Shown piece after piece: positions 48,401-60,400 of a stretch of DNA of 64,000 nucleotides. Location: contig VYZI01000286.1 of the NCBI GenBank assembly GCA_013397695.1, positions 434,001 to 498,000 on the forward strand, written 5' to 3'. The position numbers and the translations under genes are program-made. Position 1 is the first letter of the stretch. Each line of letters starts with the position of its first letter. The notes under the pieces are model-generated. The model saw only the letters and a list, made by a program, of their open reading frames with translations, had not been told where the DNA came from and did not search any database. This DNA is from Centropus unirufus (Eukaryota > Chordata > Aves > Cuculiformes > Centropidae).

Positions 48401-51400
48401 CTGATGTTCATTTTTGACAAAGTGTTCCAAAACAGGAAAGATTCAAATTATGGAGGAAAAAAAACAAAGGCATTCTCAAACAAACAATCAGATGAGCCCT
48501 CATCTTTCCTTTCCAGACTTCGAAGGGCATAAGAGAGCAAGTACCCAGGAGGAAGAGAGCAAGTACCCAGGAGGACAAAATAAATTACCCCCTCCAACGA
48601 CCTGCAAGTTAAACATAATTGAAAACATCCTATACTTTCTTTCAGCCTTTGTTTCAGGTAGCTTCAGGCATCTTAACACCAACCAATTGATGCTCTGTAA
48701 GATAAGGCTATTCAGGAAGAGAACTCCACTGCTTTACAGGCTACTTGCTTGAGTACTGACCCTTTGTTGTCTGTTTAACTGCTGATGCCTCTGCCCAGTT
48801 ATTGTATTTTGTTGCTGAAGGAAAGTTTTGACGTTACTTCACTAACATAGATTTGACTCCCTTCTATTAAGAAATCTGCTGATTTGTCTAATGTACATCT
48901 GAAACACTCAATGTTTAGTTTATTTTTGACTACATTTCCATATCTAACACTATGTAGTTATTACTCCGCTATCAGCTATATTTCAATATATTTTCCTAGA
49001 TGCCCCATGATTCCTCAGAAATATTAAGGGAGCAGAAATTTTAGCTCTTGCTGTAGACCCACAAATGGAAGAGCTATCAAAGGCACTGAAAATTTTAATG
49101 TTTTAGTTCTTCTGTCCCAATTCAGAATCGGATGTCATGTCTTGAGCAGTTTTTAACAGTTTCTTTTGAAGTACTGATGTACATCAGCACAAAGGTAGAA
49201 CAAATGAAAGCATTTATGAGTGGAAGCAGAAGAAAACATGAAACATACTGATGGCATCAAGATCCTGCTGATTCCAGCACATCCACCTACAGAGTTTCTC
49301 AGGTCACAATGACCAGAAATACAAATGACAGTAATGAAGTCCTAAGTGCTCAGAGAGGTGGGCAAGGATGGAGTCAAAATACTATACTAGCTCTCTAGGA
49401 GTACAAGAACAAAATTAGCATGTAGCTGTCAATTTAGGAGGATCAAGGGAGAACAAAGGAACTCAACAGTGGCTGTCCCTTGTCCTCCACATCAAAGTAA
49501 GGAATCCTGACTGGGATACAAAAGTATATCCATCTTTGTGCCCGAATACTACACAGACCACTCAGACACATATGAAGGTGATTGTGGGTATGCAGGTATC
49601 AAAGTAATAGTAAGATGATTCCATTTTGAAATAAACTCACTTTTCTCTCCTCCAAGGTCTGGTGTTAAGCTTTGCCACAGCATGGCATTATTTCCCTACA
49701 AGGACAGTCTGGGCTGGGGGGACACCACAGTGCAGCTCCTTTTCCACCCTGTAACAACCCACCATGTTTGTCCCTAGACCTACACTGCCCAGAAGCTAAG
49801 AATTATCACCCCAGCACAGATCAGTGTGAACATCACTTCATTCTCTGATAGTTCCTGGAACCTGCCAAGACAAGGTCTCTTAGTGGTCTTATCCATTTCT
49901 TGAAAATTATCCTTTGTTAATAGAATCCCCTCTTCCTAAAATAATCAATTGAGATCAAGTAGTTTATTTGGAGGACCAATATTTGCACCTACACAAGAGA
50001 GCTGACAGCAGAAAAACCAGTGTTATCAAACCTAGGATGCAGGTATTCTCATTACATGGAACTAATTATGAAAAATGGCAATCCATGTTCCTATTTTTTT
50101 AATAAGACCTTTGTAAACAAATTTGGTTTTACTGTCAGTGCAATTCTTCAAACAAAGCACTCTCATCTTAAGGGACATAATACTAAGCTGTTTCTTTAAA
50201 TTAGACTTTTACTTACTTTGTATGTGAAAGCCTTCCACGGTAAGTGTGCAACAGATTTCATCTAGGATTAAAAATATTGATTTTTAATAAATTCTCAAAG
50301 CAGCGATTTAAAAAAAGTAGTCTTTTATAACTTTTCAAATTTACCTTGTAGTTTACAAACAGTTGGGGCAGCATAAACAGGAATCCAAAAGCATACACTC
50401 CTGAAGATTAAAGATGGAGAACTTACAGACAAATGCACAATAGAAGTAAACTGCACAATTACACTTTTCACAATTAGAGATTTACACGAATTTTCCTAAA
50501 AAGAGATGTCTCATCCTTTTGTTTCATTTTGAGTTCTTTTCCCTTTCTCAGTCACACTGATAATTTTGGAACCTACAGTCAATTTTTTGCTCTATATTAC
50601 ACTTAACCAGTTGATAGCAATTAATTTTCTGCTTGCCCTCGATTTGAAGGAATATGAATTGAAGAAAAACGTAAGAAGGGACTCACCATTGACAAAGCTG
50701 TTAATCAACCAGGAGTACCAGCTACAAGCAAAGACAACAGCCCAGTTACTTTTTCACCTCAGCCAAAAAATACATAGGTGCAGTACATCCTCTACATGAC
50801 TATGCTGACTGTGAAATAATTTACGCAAGAACTAAATACCCAGCACTTGCCTTTGACTAGGAAGGGCTTCAAAGAGGGTGCTAATAGGCTAAGCAAAGGA
50901 TGTTTACCAGTGTACCCCACAAGTTCGGAGTGCTTTACCAACTGTTTTTATACTGACTTCTGCACCCAAAATGACATTAGATAATACAATGCACTGAAAT
51001 GTAACCGTATTAAGGCTTGCAAAAGTGATATTGTATGCTAAACACAAAAGAGACACTTAATATACCACTGTAAGAACTTTGCAAATTTCCAAGAACAAAT
51101 CATTCACTGCAAACCATTACAGCAGGCACTTAAAGTTAAATACAAGGAATCTACATTTTCCCCTTCCTTACATCTAAAAATCCCTCCCAGATATTCAATG
51201 ATGCACAATCTTAGCAACATAACAGTAGTGTCAGAGATAGTGGCCAAATTCCATACTTCTGCTTGCAATAGTAAGAAGGACTAGTAACTGTGATGCTTAG
51301 GTTAAGTCATTTGAAGTTAAACTTGCAAGGCTGTTAGTGAATTGTTAATATCTGTGTTACAGTAGTAGCATTTTGCTAATCTGCAAGCAGCTAGAGAATG

Positions 51401-54400
51401 CAGCTAGAGAATGCATCGACAAAATACCTGCAATATTAAAGGATAATCCACTGTTTAGATTAGTTGTTCCACCTTATTTCCTTACAAATATTTAACAAGG
51501 ATAAAAATGCTATAATATCAATCATTTTCATTGTCGTAAGTCACAGGTCAAAGAACACCTGGCATAGAATATCTCGCAGTACTGAATGAATTTAAGAATT
51601 TTCTGAGAAAGCAGAACTTAATTGCTGCACATTTTTTAGCTCCTTACTAGGACAAGAGCCTTTTGAAAAAATTACTTTTCTAATAGCCCAGAAATTGCCC
51701 CACTTTATAGTTCAAGTGCACAGCCCAGATATGCAGCAACAGTAGCCCTTTCTGATGCTATTTTAAGCTACTGTTTGCTCTCAGTCCCGCCCCTCGGGGG
51801 CCTAAGGACTATTAAAAAATTCTATTTGTATGGTCACCACCACGCTTGCATATGCGATTCTTTCTCCAACAGTCTCATGACTGAATACTCGCTTATACTC
51901 CAATACAAAATGAATTCACGGTATCATTTTGAGTGAAAGTGGACAGGAGTTCACCTTTCTATGAAATAGAGTCCTCAGCTCTTGCTGAAGTATCACTACC
52001 TTGCTGTAAGACTATGCCTCTAACGGAATAAAAGTTTCTTCTTTAAAATGCTTCTGCTAGCTTGCCATCCTACTTAGGAACAGAGGAACCTTTTCCTCTG
52101 TGCAAATAATTTTGCAATAGTTTTTGCTTCTCTGTTATTGGACAGCTTTACTCAATTCCTCGTCTCTCTTGTCACCTTATCAGTTCTAAGAACATCAATG
52201 GCAGCTTTTTCCCTCCTCTTCCGATTCACAGCTTACTCATATGTAAGCTATTGAATTGTATACTACAGTAATATCAGGTTACTTGACAAACACAGCAGCC
52301 CATAGTTTCTTCACATCCTGTAAGCTATCTAGACTTTTCAGCTTTAGATTGTATGGAATAAGGAAGTTTCTGGTTCCTAGCTTACGAAACAAGCGAATTA
52401 AAATAACTAATTTCCCATCATCTGCAAGTAAACAATATAGGAAAAACAATTCTGTATGAGATTTACAGTACCTTTTGTATTTGACATTCAGCAAGGAGTA
52501 ACCTGCACCTCCAATACACAGCGGATAGAGCAAATATGACAAATACTTCATAGCCTAACAGACAATGACAATAGTTTGTTAGCTTGCATTTTATATATGC
52601 CACATTTTTATTCCTGCGTATCTTCCCATTTTCAAATGTCTACTATTATTTCCAGTACGCTTCCAGTTCTTGAGAAGGTGATGAAAATTCCAATGCTCAG
52701 TTCAGACCCTTAAGTCCGGACCTTAAAGCATGAGCAACATGAGGCGGCAGTAAGATTAGGGTCTAAGAGTAGTTCCCTACTCTGGTTATCCTCATGATTT
52801 TTTCAACTCCGATCAGAAATCTGGAAGCACATGAACATTCCTCCAGTATAGATAACAAGTAAAAACACAAATTTTCATATTTGTGAATGAAAAAAATCCT
52901 TTAAAATATTTCTCTTCAGATAAGTCAACTGCATTTCTGCTTCTCGGGGAAATGATTCAACCTGACTCAGTCAAACAACACTTTCACTGTTCTTTCCAAA
53001 TTATTAGAAGGAATCTTCACTATCCGATCATCCACATAACTATTATCCACTTGACAACTCAGGGAAAATGGAAAATTCACTTGTAGCAATGGAGAGTGAA
53101 ACAAGTCAATATAGACTTCACAGAAGAGAATTCACAGGAATCCCTCTTACCTGGGTATCATACTCCTCAGTTTTCTTTTCAGAGTCATTGTATGTTCCAA
53201 ACTGTAATGCATGTAATATATAATCAAGTCAGAATTGGGGGAAAAAGCACTTGATGTCCAACACCCCAGAGACTTAAACTGCAGACTGAATTGCTCAGAC
53301 ATTAAGCTAGGTAACAGTACAAAGTTCTTACAAGCTTCTATAAAAGGGGGTCACATAAATACCCTGTGCAGCCTGCCAAGCGCATGGTAGGCAATAATTT
53401 ATTTTTTCCCTTCATTTTTTGCACCCAACATGCAGGATGTCTTTGTTTAGGAAAATGCGGTTGAGACAGCAGAGTTCACAAAGTGAAAGTAAATTCAAGT
53501 GGCTAAGAATCTGGCAGATACAGGAAGACACTATTAAAATACGTAACCATTTTATGCATTAATAGGTCAGTTACAGATTACCTCAACATCTCCAGAAATT
53601 GTGATTGTTTAAACACGGTTCCTTGAATACTGACAAAAGAAGAAGCAGAGCTACGAGCCACTCAAAATGCATGGACTTCAAGCAGCACAAAACCACAATA
53701 CTTCTTGTGAATTACACACTGAAGATTAGACAACTGTTTCTCCTACCAACAAGGGAAGCTTTCATTGTAGATTGTACTTTAAAAAAAGTGCTATTTGAAT
53801 CCCAGCTGCCTGTGTATGTCCTACAGTCTCAGGACCTACATTTTTACCAAAAGGATTTGTCAAAGCCTATCCTGAACTAAGAACATGTCATGTCTACTAG
53901 TTCCACGATGGAGAAGTTATACCTACAGCTTCATGAAAAATGCAATTTCTTATTTCAAATCATGATGCCAGTTAATAGTGCCTTTCCAGCATAGCAGCAA
54001 CAAAAAACCCAGTTTTTTCTTCTACAGAACTCAAATTATTAAGAACAATGCTTAGTAAGAATAATGCTTATCCAGCTTTTGGATTAAGCTACCCATAAAG
54101 AGAAGATGCACACAGGAAACAGCTTTTTAAAAATCTTCATTTCATTGTAAGCCAAGTTGCAGAGTAACCCAGAAACAGATGGAAAGCCCTAGAGTGTAAT
54201 TCTTAAGCCAATGTCTCCCATACCTGAATTTTGGGTCTCAAGCCTTGCCACTTGATGGTCATTTTCAAAGCTTTCTTCACTTTCCAGAGCTGTGATTAGC
54301 AAAACCAAAAAGTACACAAAGAATTATCAAAAGAAATGGCTCATGCACGATTCAGATACTCGGAATGAAGACCCTAGAACATCTATTTTAAGCACCCACT

Positions 54401-57400
54401 GCATAAAGCAGCAACATCTCCACTGCAGCACACTGCCTGCATCCCTGTACAAACCAAAGGATATATGACCAAGTGAGTTTAATGTTGGTAGCACGGACCT
54501 TGTGTCAGATAATGTACTTTAAGTGAAACAACGTAGTCCTTCCAGGATATCTGGATTGCCACACTTAGGTTAAGGTTTAGCGGCTCTCTGCCCCAGGATT
54601 CACCCCAGAGCAGGCATTCAGAGAATTCTTCAGCAAGCAGCTGCCAAGCAGGTTTTTACATGCCTTCAAAGCCAGCTGGGACCAGCAAGTTGAAGGTACC
54701 TTAGAACTCTGACAGTAAACGTGGGCACTTCCATGATCATTACAGTTCAGTAGTGGGCGACAAGCAAAAGCCAGTGAATCCACTGAATTGTTTGGAGACT
54801 TACTGTGCAGCTGCAAGGAGCTGACCTCAGTATTATCAAAGATTCACCTGAAAACTCCCTCATATACTCTGCTACAGAGGCTTTAACAGCTTGGGTAATG
54901 CAGTAAACTCGCCAGGAGAGCTACGCTCCATGAAACTTTTTGTGGAGTTTAACTTTAGATACACCAATATTCTCCTCTCACCCACTGTATCTTCCAAAAA
55001 AAAAAAAAAAGTGCAGTGTGTTGAAGACAGTCCTTCACTGTTATCTTTGATGAGAAGTGAGAAAATTACTTGTTACAGAAGCAATAGCACTACCAGTACT
55101 GCAGGAGAAACAGGTGTTGAGAAAGAACAAGTTGTGAAAACGCTCTTCCCAGCAAATGACTTTGAGATGTACTGTCCATATGTTCATTCTCACCATGAGA
55201 TGTCATGGTATCTCACCATCACTTGAAAAGAGAGAGATGGTATTTTAGGAAAACCTACAGAACATTTCCCCTTCATTTAAGTGTCCCATACAATTTTCCT
55301 ATATAACCCCTTCCCCTAGCCTGCAATCCAAAAGCAACATACTGGAAAATAAGGTGAATGAGAGAGCCAATAGGAGCCAGACAGTCATAGGAAGTACAGA
55401 TCTCTGACAGGTCTATTTAACAGATCTTTGGGCAGCTCCACGAACCACCTTAGGCATAACGACCCAATAGGATCGGATCTGCCTACTCTTAGGCAGTGGC
55501 AACTGAGAAATCCATCTTCATTATAAAAGATAAATGCAAAATCTTAACAGTTTTAATTGAACTTAAATCCCAAAGCCCAGCTGAACATCCCTGTTACTCT
55601 ACCATACATGCCTGATCTGGTTTCCACTAAAACTTCTAAAAAAAAGTGATTCAGAGACCAGCGCTATTTCTTCTTCCTTCCCAACTAGAAACAAACAAAA
55701 GCATATTTTTTCTTGACCTGATACATTTTTAAGTCTTGGGACTCTTGAATTTCTTTAGAAATTCAAAATAGCAGATACTCTACAAAAAGAGGTGAATATT
55801 TATAGGAATATACATTTATCCCTGAAATTGTTAAAATTCCTGACACCCAAAGGAACTTTGAAACATAAATCTAGATTTCTATTTATATCAACAGAACTTC
55901 CAGTAAATCTGATACACAGAAAACTTAACACACAGGAGGACATCAGACTTAAAAAATCTCAACTTACTGACAAATAATGTTACAATCAATGAAATGGTAA
56001 TATTTAGGACACCACTGTTTATAGTTTTTGCAAGACTTTAATCTGTTTTATACAATAAGCTGAAATTTAAGAATCCCTGAGTTTGCATTTGACAATTTAA
56101 CCACCAACTAAAAATTCTGAACTGTTTTCTTTCCAAAGAAATGATCTGCAAAACTGCAACGGATGGGTAGTCAGAAATTCCACATAAGAGCTCTGAACAG
56201 TAAGTAGATCTGCAAGCGACACTAGGTAGAAAGATCTCCCCTTCCTATTACTGTCGATTTTGTGCTTTACTACACATAAAGCAGGCTTCTTACCCACTGA
56301 CTGGACATGGTCTGCTGGAACAATGAACACAGCCAGCAGTCTCCTCCTTCCCCAAGCACCTCAGTCACAGCCAGGAAGAAAACTGCCGACCTGCAGCACT
56401 GTCTGATGGCACACAGCCTGCTCTTTGAGTAATGTTTCCATGGAATTCAGCTGACATGGTTATACATGCCTGGTCAGGAGTGATGCCTATCAGATGGTGC
56501 GGTAAGAGGAACTTCAGCACAGTTATGTTTGGTTTCCACAGTACCAGCTGGCCCACCCCAGGAAAAACTGGTACTTTCAGTTTAATTATTTGATAAAGGG
56601 ACAAAACCTCCTCTATCATTAGAAGCCAGTTAAACAATGCTGCTAAGACAGCACAGAATTGTAGAACGGTTTGGGTTGAAATAGACCTTAAAGAACATAA
56701 AATCATCAGGTTGGAAAAGACCTTTGAGATCATCAATTCCAACTGTAAGCACCTCATCCACTTCTCCTTTAAATACCTCTAGGGATGGTGACTCAACCAC
56801 CTCTGTGGAACATCCAGTTCCATCGAGATCCATACTACAGCAGTATTTTTCCAGTAACTAGCTTAGCATTCTTTTTCTACAATGAAGTATGGAAGTTGCT
56901 ACGATGCTGGTATTTGGTTCTAGAGCTTTATGAACTCACCTCAATCACTGCGCCAATGCCTGCTGGGATCAGTACCAATAAACTTGTTTGTTCATCCAAA
57001 AGGAAGAGAAATATTACCACAGTACTAAAGCATCGCCAAAGCACTGGATGAAAACATGAAAACAAAAGGCACAAAAACATTTAATTGCACAGCTGAGATG
57101 ACAGAATATTATTGGCCTATTTAATATAACACCATTTTATTCAGTTTAAGCCTGAACTTTTCCTGTATATATCTTGATTTATCAAGTTGCCCTGGAAACA
57201 GTTGATCTGTAAACCCCCAGACAAGTAATGAAGGAAAACACTTTATGCAATCCTTATCACAAAAGAAGAAAGGAAATCAGAATATTTAAGGAAGACTTCT
57301 GTACTGCAGCAATTCTGTGGTACTACTACGAACTATGTTCATGATTCTTGTCTCAAGGAAGCCGAAAGGCCGTGTGTTAATGTAATGTCATCCTTCGAAA

Positions 57401-60400
57401 TTCATGCAATTAATTTAATGTTTGTAAACGTTACGACGTGCATTTGGGGGTTATTTTTTCAGTTTCTGCAAAACCTTTGGATGCTTCTAAATGTCTACCA
57501 ACTAATTCGTAGATTCGAATACCCATCCTCCTATGCAAGGTCAGAAAGGAGAGAACAGCTACACCACACTCGGACATCAACAAGAAACACTGTGCCATTC
57601 AAGGACAATTGACTGTCCCACTTCTCCCTCAGTGCAAGGAGACACAGGCAGAAAGGCGATTAAGGCTTGCTGAATAGGGTGAAACCATCAGTTACTGGAG
57701 ACTGATTCTTCTATTTAGACTTTACCCACCTTCTAAACTAGCAGTTAACTCTTAGTTCTGAAATTCCACAGACCATTTTGAATTTCCAGTAACCTTTTGG
57801 CATACATATGCTAACAGCAGTATAAATGCCTTGCAAAACCAAATGCACTCCAGTTAAGATGATAAACTGATTCTCTATTTGAGAAAAACATGTCGCTGTT
57901 CATTGTAATTTAGAATGTCCACTTTTTCACCTTGTATTGGTATTTCTCACACGTTTAATTCAATCTGTAAATATGATAGAATTAGGAATAGTCATAGAGG
58001 TCAAGTGACTCCAGTTTTATCATTTTGGTTTATAGTCAGAATGGAAAACTATTAGAATGAGAAGCAATAATTATTAGTATAATAAACAACACTGGCATAT
58101 TAAGCCACAAGCATCCAGGGCTGGCTATTGCCTTTGGGTCTCTAGGAAGGCTTGACAATGTCAGACCACTGTATTTCTCTCATCTTTCCAACATACAAGT
58201 CCACTCAACCCTCCTGCTATCTTCCTCCACTTGCTCCTACAGCCCCTGTTTACACCAAAGCCCAAATTAAACAAGAGCATTACACCACAGCATTTTTCCC
58301 CCAAAATATTTTTGAATCTCTGGTTATCTATGAGGTACACAGAGGACTTGCAGAACAGCATTACCCATGACAACACATTCTCTCCACCTACAGGATCCTT
58401 TCTGTTCCTCCTGTTTTTCTCAAGGTATTTTTCTGTTCCTTCAGCAAAGGAAATCTTGTGACTTAAGTGTTATTCTCAATTGTAAGCAAGTCAAACCTGG
58501 GCAGTGACATGAGTACTTAACAGCAAGTGGTACTTGAGCACAACACTGAACCAGCCTTTTAGATACCTTCTCATACTCAAACACATCTCATTTGCCACCT
58601 CAGCCTATCTACAAAGTTTCAACTTAAACTAAAAACCACACAGTATATATATTAGATAGCACACACCCAAAACTATGTATTCTGGCCCATACCTGCTTTT
58701 GTAGACATCCCAATCATGCTCCTCTTTTTCTTCCAAAAACTGATGTCATTTTTGAATGCAAGAAAATCAAAGAGAAGCTGCAAATAGCAAGAAACACATT
58801 TGTCTGTTCAAATGTGCAATAGTTAAGACTAGCAGTTGAACTGTTAAAAATGCATTGAAATTGCAAGAAAAATCTGTTTTAGAAGCCTCACAAATAGAAG
58901 TCAAATACCACAAATACAAGCAAAAAAGAAAAACTGTTTTAGAAGCCTAAGGACCCAAACCAGTGCAGAATGACTAGAGAAATTCCACCTACTGCTACTA
59001 CTACAATGTTGTATTTGGTAAAGTTACTGACCCAATAATACCAGGTAACATGACAGAGGATGAAGAACTGAGGACTCTGAGAAATTGCCTTCCTTGACAG
59101 CCCAGAGGATGGCACGTTAAAGTACATTTAAAATGCTTTATATTGGATCAATTGTCAGTTTAGGCTTGGATAGTACCTATGTTTTTAAATAAATCCTAAA
59201 ATACAGCAAGTAATTTTCTTCTATTTTACCACTAAGAGGTTGATCTGAACTTCAAGCGCATTTCAGCATTAAATTGGTGTTCAGTATTTTTTTCCGGCAT
59301 TTTCTGTATTTGTGGTTAGAACAGCATGGAACAGAACAGAATATACTATTTCAGTTGGTAGATATCTACAACGATCAGCTGAGTCCAACTGCTTGGTCAC
59401 TTCAAGGCTGACCAAAAGTTAAAGGATGTTGTTTAGGGCACTGCCCAAATGTCTCTTAAACACTGACAGGCATGGGGCATCCATCACCTGAGAAGTCTGT
59501 TTCAGTGTTTGCCCATCTTCTTGGTAAAGAAATGCTTCCTAACATCCAGTCTAAACGTCCTCTGGTGCAGCTCTGAACCATTCCCATGTATCCTGTAAAT
59601 GGATACCGAGGAGAAGCATGTCCCTTTCCACTCCTCAAGAAGCTGAAGAGAGCAGTGAGGTTGTCCTTCAGCCTTCTTTTCTCCAAACTGGAAATGTCCA
59701 AAGTCCTTAGCTGCTCCTCACAGGGCACTCCTTCCAGCCCTTTCACCAGCTTTGCTGCCCTCCTCTGGATGCATCCGAGTACCTTAACATCCCTCTGGAA
59801 TTGTGGGGGCCCAGAACGGCACACAGTACTCAAAGTGAGTATACCTCTTCACCAGCTGTGACTAATGCACCCCAGAATACAGTTTGCTCTTTTGGCTGCC
59901 AGGACATTTTTCAGTATTTCCTTTAAGCATTCACTGTCTTAAAAAAGCAAAAAAACGTAGCACAGATTCAAGAACGACTTGGATCAGAGAACTCTAATGA
60001 AAAAGTGTATTTTTTGAACTTGCACAAATGATACACAAAAGGAAAAAAATGAGAATAGCTAGCCTCAGCCTACAGATCTCATGATGTAATAAACAAAGGA
60101 AAAAAATCCAGTTAAAGTGGCTGCTGGGAAGTCTAAGGGTTTCAAAGCAAATTAATTGTATGTATTGTAAGTATAAAGAAACACAGCATGCTCAGCAATT
60201 TCTTATCTATCCCAGAACACGGGAATTGTACTGAGCCAATTGTAGAAGACAAAAGTGTTCAAATGAGAACAATGAAGTCTAAAAATGTTGACAGGCATAT
60301 TGATTTTCGCTGCTTTGGTTAAGCTAAAAAAAAAAGTGATGATAATGAAGCAGAATGCTTCATACTTAAGACAAGACTGTTGTTTAAACCTAGTTCTATT

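Larger units (their letters stand above)
46840..50216 (-). other. CLPTM1L intron with CR1 piece and tandem repeats
   Basis: 3,377 bases holding a CR1 endonuclease fragment, an AT-rich tandem array and a 22-base duplication; otherwise nothing recognised. Confidence 0.6.
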
